The position numbers were made by a program, and so were the translations under genes. Shown here piece by piece: positions 1 to 11,670 of a stretch of 64,000 nucleotides of DNA. Position 1 is the stretch's first letter. Each line of letters begins with the position of its first letter. The notes under the pieces are model-generated. The model worked only from the letters and a program-made list of their open reading frames with translations. It made no database searches and was not told where the DNA came from. This stretch comes from Ahaetulla prasina (taxonomy: Eukaryota > Chordata > Lepidosauria > Squamata > Colubridae), in the NCBI RefSeq assembly GCF_028640845.1, contig NC_080540.1, forward strand, positions 226,780,794 to 226,844,793, written 5' to 3'.

Positions 1-1143
1 GTTCTTTTCTAATCTCATTTTCCACCTATTCAGAGATTAGCCACACACTTTTCTTGGAATAGGCTGAGCTATGCTGTAACAGGTTAAAGTGTACCAATAA
101 TGGACTCTCAGTGGAGCATCTGGAATGCTGGACCAGCAAACCTCCAGGTACAGCATCTTTCTACTTTAAAAAAGAAGACAATTGCAAAAGTCTCTCTTAG
201 GTTAGAACTTCTAGATAAGGCCCCTTCCTCAACAATAAATTGGAAAAGAGAGACCACTTGCTTATGGGCAAGTGGCCTCTCTTTACCAATTTATTGCTTA
301 ACAGGACACAGATTTCCAATAAATGGACAAAGAACAGCACAATATTATTGCTAGGTTGACAGTAAACTCTCTCAAACGGAAATCAATATAATCATTTAAT
401 GCTTTATTAGGGTTAATAAAATTGTCCCTAGGATTCTGGCCTGAGTGAAATGGGACACAAATAAAGAAGCTTACTTCTGACTATGAAAGTGAAAAATATG
501 GACAAATCAGAAAGAGTATTTTCAGCTGACAAGCCCAGTGTCTTAATTGCTGAGCCATTATGCCATCCCTGTGAACAAAATATCTTCTAAAATTAACATT
601 CTGGAAATCAATAATACTGTCTTAAGAAAATAGCTTTAAGTCACAGGAATAAAATGCAAAAAGAAAAAATACTGAAGTAATATAAGGGAATCTATTTATT
701 AATATAAACTGAATGGAAAGATAAATGAATAAATCCACCTCACATCCTTCTTACCAAAGTGTCATTCCTAGTAAATGTTCTCTTACTGTGAATAAGTTGT
801 TTAGATATCTAAGCAGTAAACCTCTATTCATTTATTTTTCTTAATCAAGAAAATTACCAAAAAATCATAAAGAACAATAAATAAATCACTTATTCTGAAT
901 TTCAAGGATAAAAAGTCTGAATGCATCAAAGAACAGATATACAAGTCCCAAACAGAACATCTTTTCCAAGTAAGTGCCCTATTTTGACTTTATGGAAAGG
1001 TTGCCCACCATAAAATAAATGAGGCCAGGGTATCAGAAAAATATCAACTGAATTTAAATGTAATTAACAAAAAAATGTGGTTAATTAAACGTAATTTAAA
1101 TTGTGCACCTTTATGAAACAAAGTATGGAATGAATATACCTAC
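1..1143 (-). other. KDM4C: KDM4C intron 3 (partial)
   Basis: AT-rich intronic sequence downstream, in the gene's sense, of exon 3. No exon-like reading frame of the conserved JmjC domain is visible, so the next coding exon lies outside the left edge. The only structure I see is the long hairpin at 233-296, listed separately. Confidence 0.8.
233..296 (-). other. 29-bp-stem hairpin, miRNA-precursor-like
   Basis: Arms 233-261 and 268-296 are inverted copies, 27 of 29 positions matching, around a 6-nt loop. Read on the minus strand, the sense of KDM4C pre-mRNA, one of the two non-matches becomes a G-U wobble, leaving a single U-U mismatch. The size (64 nt) and shape resemble a miRNA precursor. 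It could equally be the remnant of a fold-back transposable element. Expression cannot be judged from sequence. Confidence 0.45.
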
Positions 1144-1319
1144 TTGTCACTATTAGCAAGTTGCCTAAATTCTTTCACAGTCATTGGCTTTTTTTGAATA
1201 TTGTATTGAGTGAAGAGACCTGATTGACCAGTTACCATCTGTTGAATAGGAGCTGGAATCATCAGATCATCAATATCATCATAACTTTTTCTTGGCTTCC
1301 ATCCCTTAGGAGGAATTAC
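1144..1319 (-). CDS. KDM4C: KDM4C (JMJD2C) coding exon 3
   Basis: This exon encodes about 58 residues of lysine-specific demethylase 4C, a nuclear Fe(II)/2-oxoglutarate dioxygenase that removes methyl groups from histone H3K9me3/me2 and H3K36me3. It reads [19 protein letters not shown], then [20 protein letters not shown], then [10 protein letters not shown]. This is the end of the JmjN domain and the linker that leads to JmjC; JmjN is structurally required for the catalytic JmjC fold. Splice sites are an acceptor (...TTTCTAG) immediately before the GTA codon and a donor GTAGGT at 1143 downward. The exon is 176 nt and ends after two bases of the Lys codon. QQMVTG and EFRQLANS fit KDM4C better than KDM4A, and the neighbouring GLDC gene supports this paralogue. 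No damage is seen. Confidence 0.93.
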
Positions 1320-3044
1320 CTAGAAATTTAGAAGGACAGAAATTTAGTTTTAAACAATGGAGTGCAAAACATTACATTGAGACAAACTGTATAAGTAAAC
1401 CTAGGAAGATCACTTCAAATTGTTCATGTAAAGGTAGATTATATCTCCATAATATTAACTAAGTTGTTAATATAGCAATATTTGTGAACAGTTTATTATG
1501 CACTGACTTAAAGATGGATAATATTTAGACCCCTACTATTTCTTTTTTAAGACTGTATTTCTCTATTTTAATTTTAAAATAAATAATTGTTGTCTGAAAC
1601 AGTGGCCAGAATAAGCAAGACTGCTTGTTGGTAAATCTAAATTGCTCCCTAGGAGTCAATTCAGGCGAATAATGCTGAATAAAAATGGCACCCTTCTATT
1701 AAGTTACCTATAGATATTAAAATATATAATGAATCCATTACATTATGTCATTGTATTATGCATGTATTACCATCATTTGTAGCAGTATCACATTTTATAG
1801 ACCAAGAGTAAAACTTGTATGTTATCAAGAATAAACTCAATATGAGAATATTGCTTTTTGAAAAAGAATCATTTCTCTGTTTACAGGTATGTCTATATAC
1901 CAACTGTAAGATTTTATTTGGGTTTAAATCTGGTGATTCAAAAAACAGCAAACAACAAATGTTTTTGATGATATTTAGCAGGTAAGTGCTAACATTGCCT
2001 AGAGGCTGTCATGTATGAATGGGTAGAAACAGTTTTAAACTAAATCCCTCTGATAGGGAGCGGCTTTTGGTTTGTGGCCTCAATTACTCCAAGGACATTT
2101 CTTCTTTCAGTTTGAAGAGAGTTGTATATGCATGCACAATTTGGAAGCTTTTCTAAATTCACAACTCCTCCTTGAGGAACAAGTGGCAACTGTGGTTAGA
2201 AAGGCTTTTCAACAGCTAGATTTTGTGGGCTAATTGTGACCTTTCTTCAATCAAGATGCCCTGCTCACAGTCACTCATGTTCCACTTACCTCCTATTTCA
2301 ATGGTTAATATCACGTACATGTTTATCTGCCTGTCCAAATGGTTCAAATACAGTCAACTCCTTCCAAATCCATCTTTATGGCACTATGACCTGATGGGTG
2401 TTCTGTCCCCACTAGGGAATGTTTGCTTAAATATAGTAGTAGGCCTTGGTACATGAAACACCAATATCTCATAAGAGCTTGATATAGTGTCTCCTAAGCA
2501 CTCTTACCTCATGTTGGAATACATATAGCATCCAAAAAGTTGTGATTTGATGTTAATGCCTTATTTTACTGCAACAGGGAGTCAGAAGTCAATGCTTCTT
2601 TATCTTATCCTTCCTCACTTCTCTTCCCCTTTTCCTCCTTAGTGCTCTTCTATTTACTTTTGTATTTTATATTTTACAAGTATTGCATAACTCAATAAAA
2701 TGTTTAACTGGAATACATATAACATCATATGCTATATACAGTAGTTGCAGACTTTGTAGCAAAAGAGAAGATGACATACTGTAAATCCAAGAGAAACTCA
2801 AGCATAATAGAGGCATCATCATAAGACCTATGCTACAGTAATGACAGAATACAGAAGGATATGGACTATATCCAAGGAGCTTTTTAGGGTTGTTGGATAC
2901 ATTTAATAGTTCTGACAAAGGTCAGATTCCATTTGTATACCATTATGAAAGTTTGGGTGTTATTCAAATTACCTGGATTCATACTGAGTTTGTAATTATT
3001 GTACTTTAAGCAGCACTAAGTGTCCACTAAGTGTCCACTACACA

Positions 3045-3266
3045 AGCATTCCCTAACCTTTCCGGGTTGGCAGCCCATTGCAGGGGGGAAGGGAATGGGT
3101 TTGTGTGAGGGTAGGCGCTCATGCGAGTGGGGCTGTGGGCGCCAGCATCCATCAATCATACAAATGGCGCTGCATGCCCACATGCCGGCCCACCATTCAT
3201 ACAGCCCAGTTGTGAATAGAACACAGCCCAGTATGGGCCGCAGCCCACAGGTTGGGGAACCCCTGC
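3045..3266. mobile_element. hAT-like non-autonomous element
   Basis: The ends are inverted relative to each other: AAGCATTCCCTAACCTTTC at the left and GGTTGGGGAACCCCTGC at the right. Flanks 3037-3044 (ACTACACA) and 3267-3274 (ACTACACT) form a 7/8 target duplication, the length expected of hAT transposases. It is GC-rich against AT-rich surroundings and has no coding capacity. Related end sequences recur near 43.46 and 44.41 kb. Confidence 0.6.
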
Positions 3267-4061
3267 ACTACACTATCTAATAATACTTGTTTCAGTCATT
3301 TTTTATAATTGTCTCTTGAAAAAGCCAATACAATTCTTATATATGTTTATGCTGTTACAAGTAAGATTCCATCTCCCAAATGTTGAGACAAATAATACTT
3401 CCTTCTTGCAGGCTATTTCTCATTGCCTTAAATGAGGAACTGATGAGATCTTGATTTCAGAAATCAACTTTGCCTCCAACCAATTTGACCATGCTTACAT
3501 ATCTAATATTTCATTGGTCAAGCTGATGGAAAAGAAACTAGCACTATAGTTCCAGAAGTGCTTATATGAAATGGCTTGGCTTGTTCCTTTATAGTCTGGA
3601 TTTAGATTAATATAGGGCATGAAGACTGTCATAATCACTTAGGTAGATAATATATATTTGGAGAGAAATGGGATAATGTAAAATTTTGACACTTTTGAAC
3701 CTCATTGTATCTTGTTGGAGACTTTGGAAAAGTTGGGGAAAAGTCTCCACTTTGTAATGATTCTATTCCATACTACTCCAAGAAATAACAGAAAATAGTA
3801 CCAAGAAATTTCTGATTTATCCCAAGAGAATTATCCAAGTGTTCTTCTCATTCTTATATCTCTCTTCAGTGTCTAAGAAAAAGCAACAGATGCACTTCTT
3901 TCTTGTGATTTTGGGATTACATCTCAGCAGAACCTATGAGTATTTCCACAATGTATTTTGGTAATGGGTTATTGTGCTAAAATAGTACTGCTAAGTAAGT
4001 GTAGTATTATATAAACATTTAGTAGAAGCTTTTAAGATGTGATTAAAAGCTTCAACAGTCC

Positions 4062-4612
4062 TTGATTTACAACAATTGAGCCCAAAATTTATGTTGCTAA
4101 GCAAGACAATTATTGAGTTTTGCTCCATTTTACAACCTTTCTTGCCACAGTGGTTAAGTGAATTGCTGCAGTTGTTAAGTTAATAACATGGTTGTTACGT
4201 GAATCAGGCTTTCTCATTGACTTTATTAGTCAGGTCGGAAAAGGAGATCACATGACCCCAGGACATTGCAATTATCATAGCAATAGCAACAGCAATAGCA
4301 TTTAGACTTACCATATATACTGCTTCATAGTGCTTTAGAGCGCTCTCTAAACGGTTTACAGAGTCAGCATATTAGAAGATTGAGTCAACCTTAGAGCTGG
4401 TCAGGACTGAACTTTTGGCAGTAGGCAGAGTTAGCCTGCAATACTGCATTCTAACCACTGTGCCACCAGAGTCAAATGCCAAGCATCCAAATTTTGATCA
4501 CGTGACCATGGGGATGCTGCAATGGTCGTAAGTGTGAAAAACAGTCATAAGTCACTTTTTCCAGTGCCATTGTAATTTCAAGTGGTGACTAAACAAATTG
4601 TTGGAAGCCGAG
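4062..4612. mobile_element. 'TCGTAAGT' repeat copy, split by a SINE
   Basis: One of several copies in the window of a roughly 400-bp non-coding repeat. It is recognised by phrases such as TTGCTAAGCAAGACA, GATCACATGACCCCAGGACA and GGTCGTAAGTGTGAAAAACA. The middle is displaced by an inserted SINE at about 4268-4478. Better-preserved copies end in AGGTAGTCCTCAACTT and its inverse, suggesting a DNA transposon without genes. Confidence 0.6.
4268..4478 (-). mobile_element. tRNA-derived SINE (minus orientation)
   Basis: The right part, GCATTCTAACCACTGTGCCA, is the inverse of a tRNA A-box region. The left part, CTCTAAACGGTTTACAGAGT, is typical of the body of squamate SINEs. It sits inside the 4062-4612 repeat and so is younger than it. 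Confidence 0.55.
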
Positions 4613-4657
4613 TAACATTCATTGTTCCTCTATCTAGAATATTTTTTTAAAAAGTAC

Positions 4658-4801
4658 CTTTGCTAAACCAGCACGATGAGCACCTTTTGATTCCATATAC
4701 GCCAAGTATTTATTAAAATCCTTGAATTCATCCATTGTCGGTTGAAATGTCATAATTTTACAGCTTGGATTTGGAGGGGAATCCAAAGATTGAGCAGCCA
4801 T
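4658..4801 (-). CDS. KDM4C: KDM4C coding exon 2 with start codon
   Basis: This exon encodes the first 48 residues of KDM4[20 protein letters not shown] at the start, then [19 protein letters not shown] and HRAGLAK. That is the JmjN core. Codon AAG at the end joins in frame to the Val codon of exon 3 (donor GTACTT). The start at 4801 has a strong context (GCCATGG) and fits the family N-terminus. A short out-of-frame ATG lies 13 nt upstream. A candidate acceptor on the minus strand, TTTCCTTATCAGCAG, is of NAGNAG type and would leave only 18-21 nt of 5' UTR in this exon. The first exon is therefore non-coding and lies upstream, probably in the 25.4-26.5 kb CpG island. Confidence 0.93.
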
Positions 4802-4814
4802 GGCTGCTCAACAT
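4761..4814 (-). other. Overlapping upstream ORF at KDM4C start
   Basis: An ATG at 4814-4812 opens a 17-codon frame that overlaps the KDM4C start in another frame and stops at TAA (4763-4761). Its initiation context is weak (CTAATGT), so leaky scanning to the strong KDM4C ATG is expected. It lies within the exon only if the proposed acceptor at about 4820 is correct. Confidence 0.4.
4790..4811. other. 22-bp perfect palindrome around KDM4C ATG
   Basis: TTGAGCAGCC followed by ATGGCTGCTCAA reads the same on both strands. In the mRNA it can form a 9-bp stem with a CAUG loop that holds the initiation codon itself. The flanking bases do not extend the symmetry. Confidence 0.85.
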
Positions 4815-4969
4815 TAGACCTGCTGATAAGGAAATACATATTGATTATTATGAGCTCTATTTGAATAAAACATATTATAAATGGATTTTATCTAAATTTA
4901 AACTTACATTTTTATATTTCTATTTTTACTATGATTTTATACGATACCTTCAAGGTAATAGCTGGTAAT

Positions 4970-5213
4970 AGCCTGTTATTAAGAACACCGAAGCCTGCAA
5001 TTATTGCAGGTTCGAGCCCGGCCCAAGGTTGACTCAGCCTTCCATCCTTTATAAGGTAGGTAAAATGAGGACCCAGATTGTTGGGGGGGCAATAAGTTGA
5101 CTTTGTAAAAATATACAAATAGAATGAGACTATTGCCTTATACACTGTAAGCCGCCCTGAGTCTTCGGAGAAGGGCGGGGTATAAATGTAAACAAAAAAA
5201 AAAAAAAAAAAAA
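4970..5213 (+). mobile_element. tRNA-derived squamate SINE with poly-A tail
   Basis: A tRNA-like B-box (GGTTCGAGCCC, near 5010) lies in the first part. The element ends with the hairpin-forming motif CCGCCCTGAGTC...GAGAAGGGCGG and a run of about 20 A. The same 3' motif ends elements near 26.85 and 44.04 kb and occurs inverted near 54.01 kb, suggesting a shared LINE reverse transcriptase recognition end. Confidence 0.7.
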
Positions 5214-6212
5214 TATGAAGAGGCCATTAAAACAAAAACAAACTGAAAGAAGATAGTAGTGAATGGCCAGAAAGTCTAAAAACTTAATCACCATTAATTC
5301 CATGACTTTACATCTAAGCCTTCAGTATAATTCTATTTTACATGCAATTATATTTATCTAGGATTCAGTTGCTAAACAAGTTTCCTAGAATTCTCAGGTC
5401 ATTTCTGTGGGCCTTGGTACTTAATTCCTATGTGTGCAGTAATCACTTTGGGACATAAATACAGAGATTCAGGAAGCCAGTAAAGAAAAATGTTAAAATA
5501 GATCACCTCCAAGTTAACCCAGTCTTTGATGTAGAATTTTACATTTCAAATGGGGCAATTTAACTGAATCACAAATTAATTTTCTATTCTCTGTAATAGT
5601 TGAAACTACTTTTTATGCTTCGAGGTTGGCAGAGGATATGAAAAAAATAATTTCTGAAAATTCTTCCATAATGGCCAGTGCAGCTACAAATTTTGCCTTT
5701 GAACCTATCTGAATGTGTTCTATAGAATATTTTTAAAAGCTTTCCACAAATGAAATGCCAGTCTTGCCATATTTTTGAAGGGATTAATAGACCCATGAAG
5801 TAAAAATTCCTGTGGTTAAGAAGTCAAACTATTTTAAAAATTTATGTATATGATGAGGAATATGGCAGACAAGTTATAATTTTCACCTGCCAATTCTGTA
5901 TTTTCTTCTATTTCAGCTCAGTTTTCTTCTCCCTGTGGATTAGGGGAGAGATGAAAGAAAAAAGAGAAATAAAACATTTATATTACTGCATAAGTAATAA
6001 AACTTCCACAGATTTTCAATATATAAAATTTGCTTAATTTAAAATAAATTCATAAAATTGTCCTAAATTAAAAAACAATCTAAAAGTACTCAGCAGGTGA
6101 AACAAGCACTCAGCAAAACCAGCTAACAGGAACAACTAAGAGGCAGTTGAAATTACATCAGAGATTTTGTAATGTCAAAGTTATTAACTCTGATTTGTCA
6201 GAAATAATGGAG

Positions 6213-6611
6213 AGGTAGTCCTCAACTTACAACCATTGATTTAGTGACTTTTTGATATTATAATAGCACTGAAAAAATCAATTTATGATTGATTCTCACA
6301 TTAACGACTGTTGCACCACTTCCCGAGGTAACATGATCAAAATTTGAGCACTTGGCAACAGGCATGCATCTACAACAGTTGCAGCCTCCCAGAGTCATGT
6401 TATCATCATTTGCAACCTTCCTAGCTGGCTTCTGACTAGCAAAGTTAATGGCAGAAGCCAGATTTGCTTCCTTAGCTATGTGATTTACTTAACAACTGCA
6501 ATGATTTGCTCAACAACTATGACAAAAAAGATTACAAAATCAAGCATGACTCACTTAACAACTGCCTTGCTTAGCAATGGAAACTCTGGCTGTAAGATGA
6601 GGAATACCTAT
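6213..6611 (+). mobile_element. 'AGGTAGTCCTCAACTTAC' non-coding DNA element
   Basis: Begins AGGTAGTCCTCAACTTAC and ends with a decayed inverse, GTAAGATGAGGAATACC. It shares internal phrases with copies at 4062, 50093, 60601 and 61490. No coding capacity. Confidence 0.6.
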
Positions 6612-6925
6612 AATTGATGCCAACAAATTTATAAAATTATTCCAATATCTTCATATTTGATTAATACGCTTGATTAAAATATTGACATCTTACACGTAAG
6701 TAGGAAAAGTTGCTTAATTTTGATTTCTTCAATATTCTATCATAGCAGTGAAAAAAAATCATGTAGTTAAATGCCAAAGCTATTTTGATAAACTGAAATG
6801 AGAAGTGAAAAAAATAACAAGAATAGGTAGTTTTATTATAGGTGTCTTATATTTGTATCTCCACTTAAGCCAAGCAAAATTATTTGTTGGCACATTTCTA
6901 TTTCTTTATACATTTATATTTCTAT

Positions 6926-7545
6926 TACAGACTCTATTCTATGAGTCTGTCATTTGCACCTCTATAACTGTCTGGTTCGGTTCTGCAACCCAACAAGAAA
7001 AACACAGACTTCAGAGAATAATTAGAACTGCAGAAAAAACAATTGCTACCAACCTGCCTTCCATTGAGGACCTGTATACTGCACGAATCAAGAAGAGGGC
7101 CGTGAAAATATTTGCAGATCCCTCACATCCTGGACATAAACTGTTTCAACCCCTACCCTCAAAACGACGCTATAGAGCACTGCACACCAGAACAACTAGA
7201 CACAAGAACAGTTTTTTCCCGAAGGCCATCACTCTGCTAAACAAATAATTCCATCAACACTGTCAGACTATTTACTGAATCTGCACTACTATTAATCGTT
7301 TCATAGTTCCCATCCCCAATCTCTTTCCACTTATGACTGTATGACTATAACTTGTTGCTGGCAATCCTTATGATTTATATTGATATATTGACCATCAATT
7401 GTGTTGTAAATGTTGTACCTTGATGAACGTATCTTTTCTTTTATGTACACTGAGAGCATATGCACCAAGACAAATTCCTTGTGTGTCCAATCACACTTGG
7501 CCAATAAAATTCTATTCTATTTTATTCTATTCTATTCTATTTTAT
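6926..7545 (+). mobile_element. CR1/L3 ('Snake1'-type) LINE 3' end with TTCTA tail
   Basis: A frame running to 7248 encodes the C-terminus of a jockey-superfamily ORF2, including ESVICTSITVWFG, AEKTIATNLPSIEDLYTARI and DPSHPGHKLFQPLPSKRRYR. A 3' UTR follows and ends CACTTGGCCAATAAAATTC, then TTCTA repeats. Other copies are at 11671, 28815 and, inverted, at 51785. LINEs of this type that seed AATAG microsatellites are described from advanced snakes. 5' truncated and inactive. Confidence 0.75.
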
Positions 7546-9547
7546 AAGCACATTTAACTTTAAAAAGTTATCAAACAAAAAAAAAAGAAAAATCAATTTA
7601 AAATATTATATCAAAAACTCTAAAGATATATATCTCATTTCATCCTAGTAGTTTCTGTTCCCATTGACCTGACAGTTGTGGTGATTCTCCCTCAGACTCT
7701 CTTAAACAAGCCATAACAGGCCCCAGATACTATCCAGCTCCATATTGAGTAGCTTGATGCAGCACAAATCAACTCAAGCATTTGAATAGTTTCAAAACTA
7801 TTTGCTCACGAAAATTTCTTCTTTTGCTTATGTGCTGTCAAAATGACGGGAAAGCCTGAACACAGCTCATTCTCAATTTCTTTTGATGGCCTCTGGTATC
7901 CTATTCATTTATTTACTTGTGGTTTCAATCAGCTAGAACTCTAGGCAATAGAGAGCATCCAAACAATATAACATACAATGCAATATAACAAAAAAATGAT
8001 AATATTATACAGGTTATTCTTCTGGATAAAACCTGAGGGTTCGGGATGAAGGGTGTTTCTATTCCTGACAGTTCATTTACATAGTCCCTGTGCCCTGTGT
8101 TAGAGATAGCCTATTTATATATTTTCACATCACATCACTTTATGCCCAGGTTACTCCAAATATTTCCTGTGGAAACCTTCCTCTGTGCCAAGATTCTGAT
8201 TTACATGAAGAAGAGGCTTCGGGGAGATGAGTAGGGTTCCAACCTGCTTACTGCTACACTGCTCCTCTCATCTGGCCTCATGTAGCTCCTTGGCCATTTC
8301 TCCATTGGCTGTCGAGAAAAGAGCAATGTTTCTTCCCTATTAATACTGGCTTCCACAGCCTCCATCTACCCTTTGCTCTATGGTTACTGTCAGAGGAGCT
8401 AGAAACAAGAAAAGAGATTCTTCCACCTCTCTGCTCTCTCTTCAATGCCCCCCCCCAACCCAGTGCAGATCCTTCGCCATCTATCACCATGGTGATTCCT
8501 TCCCTTATTTCCAAACTTTCTGGAAATACTGCTCATTCCCAATAATAGCAGCAGATGCTTTCCTGCTCTTAACTGAGGGCAGCAGTTTTGCTGGTCTCAT
8601 ATTTGAGGCATGGTAAAAAGACAACTGCTAAAGCAATGGCTTTCCACTGTCCTCCCATTGTTCTCCCCTCATAACTAAGGATATAGGAAAAAGCCCTAGA
8701 GTTGCTCTAGAAAGAGCTGCAGTATGACTATTCATCTCCTTATATTTTAAGAAATGCAACAGAGTTCCATATTGTCTCAATATAAGTGCTAAGCAATATC
8801 ATATGAGGATTTAGCATTATTGCAAGATAAATTAAACTGGTGTTATGATTACTAATAAACCAGAACATTACTCTTGGTTTAAAAGTTTTATTAAGACTTA
8901 TTTAAATTTTTTAATAAAAATCATGCATGGAAAAAAGAATCCTGAAATCTGCTACTAGACCTTTGTGGAAAAGATACAGACTATTTGTTCTTTTACTACA
9001 AACTAAATGTTACAATCCTTTCACAAAAATCCATACATGCTTCAGCAACAGTTAAACGGGAGATCACTTTGCTGCATCTTCAATGAAACAATTGGGAGAA
9101 TATCAGTCTTTTCCATCCAGTGATTTACCAATAGATGCAGTTCTCCTTTCTGCCCTTCTGTGATCAATAGCATGGAATCAATTATACAAAGAATCTTTTT
9201 CTAGATTATCCATGTTTTGGTCAGTTCCAGATGATATAACAGCAGTGTGTTTTACAAGAGGCTGCTTTTTAAAATAGCAACTTCTATTTTACCTAGTATA
9301 GAATATGGTCATACCTAGCTGTTGCAGGCAGAAATATATCTCATACAATATAAAGAACTCAGTTTAGTTTATAATTCAACTGATGGAGTTCTAGCTTGGG
9401 AATCTAGGTAGTTAAAAAAATGTTTGCTTTCACTGAAAGTCGTGTAATAGTAGTAATAGTTTGTTTATTTGTTTTAGTAGCTATCAAAAAATACTGCCAA
9501 CAGGAAACACAGAAAAAAAATTGAAAAATGCAAAGCGAATAGAAAAG
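7546..9547. other. Unannotated intronic DNA
   Basis: No exon, RNA gene or recognisable repeat is seen. Short open frames near 8278-8616 overlap on both strands, have no recognisable content and are dismissed. Confidence 0.6.
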
Positions 9548-9772
9548 AGATTTGCAAGTTGCCTAGTTTGATCTAATGGTAAAGGCACCAGGGTAGAAAG
9601 TGGGAGAGCTTGAGTTCAAATTCCCCTTAGCCATGAAAGCCATCTGTGTGATTTTGAACCAATCATCAGCTCAACCCACCTCACAGGGTTGTTGTTGTGG
9701 GGAAAATAGGAGGAAGAAGTAGTTATTTGTAAAAATAATAAAGTTGGGATAAATAAACAAATAAAATTAGAA
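9548..9772 (+). mobile_element. tRNA-derived SINE
   Basis: Starts with a tRNA-like segment (CTAATGGTAAAGGCACCAGG, then GAGTTCAAATTCC as B-box). It continues with a body common in squamate SINEs (CACCTCACAGGGTTGTTGTTG) and ends in AATAAA repeats. The tRNA part has no plausible anticodon stem and is not a functional tRNA gene. Confidence 0.65.
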
Positions 9773-9849
9773 TTTCACAGTAGCATTGGATCAGTACTAT
9801 ATAATAAAGTTTCTTCTACTAATCCAAGATTTTAAATCATTATTAAAAT

Positions 9850-11545
9850 CTATTTATTTATTTATTTATTTTGTCACACAGTATATATAAGCATAAGTAT
9901 GAAATAACTATACAATATATAAGCATATATATGAGTATGAATATGTAATAACTATATTAATTGGATATAATGAAAGGAAACAATAGGACAGGAACGGTAG
10001 GCACGCTTGTGCTCTTATGCATGCCCCTTACAGACCTCTTAGGAATGGGGTGAAGTCAATAGTAGACAGTTTTTGGTTGAAGCTTTTGGGATTTTGGGAA
10101 GAGACCACAGAGTCAGGTAGTGTATTCCAAGCATTAACAACTCTGTTACTGAAGTCATATTTTCTGCAATCAAGATTGGAGTGGTTAACATTAAGCTTAA
10201 ATCTATTGTGTGCTCATGTATTGTTGCAATTGAAGCTGAAGTAGTCTTCAACAGGAAGGAAATAAATGATTTGTAATAGATGATTCTATGAGTTAAACTC
10301 AGGTCATGTCGAAGGCGGCGTAGTTCTAAATTTTCTAAACCCAGGATTTCAAGTCTGGTGGCATAAGGTATTTTGTTGTATTCAGAGGAGTGGAGAACTC
10401 TTCTTGTAAAATATTTCTGGACATGTTCAATTGTATTGATGTCAGAAATGTGGTATGGGTTCCAAACAGTCGAGCTGTATTCAAGAATTGGCCTAGTAAA
10501 TGTTTTATATGCTCTGGTTAGTAGTGTAGTGTTTTTGGAGAAGAAGATACGCAAGATTATGTTTACAACTCTTAAGGCCTTTTTTGGGATGTAGTTACAG
10601 TGGGCTTTGGCACTTAGAAAACTTGATATGAAAACTCCAAGGTCTTTAACAGGGTGGGGGTCATCACTAAGGTAATGTCCATCAAGCTTGTACTTAGTGT
10701 TTAGGTTCTTTTTTCCAATACGTAAGACTGAACATTTGCTGGTTGAGATTTGGAGTTGCCAAGTTTTAGACCATTCAGATACAATGTCAAGGTCTTTTTG
10801 AAGGGTAGCTGTATTGTTGGTGGTGTTAAATAGTTTGACATCATCAGCAAAGAGAACACAATTACTTGTAATATGGTCACAGAGATCATTAATGTATAAT
10901 GTGAAGAGTGTTGGTCCAAGAACGCTACACTTGACAGGAACAGGATTTGATATAGCATTGCCAATTTTGACTACTTGTTGTCTGTTTGATAGAAAAGCTG
11001 TTATTCAATTGTGGAGGGGTCCTGAAATGCTGTAGGATTTTAGTTTTAGGAGAAGTTTATCATGTACTACTGAGTCAAAAGCTTTACAGAAGTCTATGTA
11101 GATTGCATCTATTGCTTTGCCCTGATCAACATTTGTAGTCCATATGTTTTTGCAGTGAAGAAGTTGTAAATTACATGATAATTTTTTTCTGAAAACAAAT
11201 TGTTTATTAGAGAGTAGGTTGTTTGTTTCTAGGTGGAGAGTAATGGATTGGTTGATGATAGATTCCATTACTTTGCAGATGACACAGCAAAGAGAGATAG
11301 GTCTGTAATTTTCAACTAGACTGGCGTCTCTTTTTTTTGAAGACAGGGATGACCGTGGCAAGTGACTAAAGTTTGGGAAGGGAACTGGTTGTGAAAGCTT
11401 TTTCAAAAATTATGCTTAGGGGTTCTGTTATATTAGTAGAAATCTTTTTTAAGAAGTATGCACATAGTCCATCAGGGCCAATAGATAGGGATGGTTTCAG
11501 TTTGCAGAGCTTTTTCAATTCAAAATCAATTTCAATTTCAAAATA
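9850..11545 (-). mobile_element. CR1-like LINE, 3' two-thirds of ORF2
   Basis: Minus-strand frames encode reverse transcriptase segments (ENYRPISLCCVICKVMESII, DAIYIDFCKAFDSVVHDKLL) and the C-terminal region (YKTFTRPILEYSSTVWNPYH, RLEILGLENLELRRLRHDLS). Frameshifts and stops break the frame at several places. The 3' end carries a TAAA-rich tail, seen here as TTTA repeats near 9850. The same family occurs at 32.76-40.05, 40.31-41.05 and 41.49-42.93 kb. Confidence 0.8.
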
Positions 11546-11670
11546 ATTCAATACTGATTAACTAAAGTGGCCAGTAAAATCTGAATCATAAATCACAATG
11601 AGCTAACAAAGTTTCTGTCAAGTCTAAATATTCTATCCTTATTTAACAATTAAAGCAGAAGTTAGTATAG

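Larger units (their letters stand above)
1320..4657 (-). other. KDM4C: KDM4C intron 2
   Basis: A 3.3-kb intron between the two visible coding exons, with donor GTACTT after 4658 and acceptor TTTCTAG before 1319. It holds a small hAT-like element (3045-3266) and a mobile element split by a SINE (4062-4612). The rest is AT-rich and featureless. Confidence 0.85.

Noticed and set aside
3020..3280. 86-codon frame
   Set aside because: Runs through a hAT-like element and its flanks; no coding features.
5000..5030. Possible tRNA gene (B-box GGTTCGAGCCC)
   Set aside because: Part of a SINE; no cloverleaf can be formed. The same holds for the B-box-like sequences near 9610 and 48640.
6805..7248. 147-codon frame as a possible host gene
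   Set aside because: The C-terminal two thirds is the end of a LINE ORF2; the first part is unrelated intronic sequence read through.
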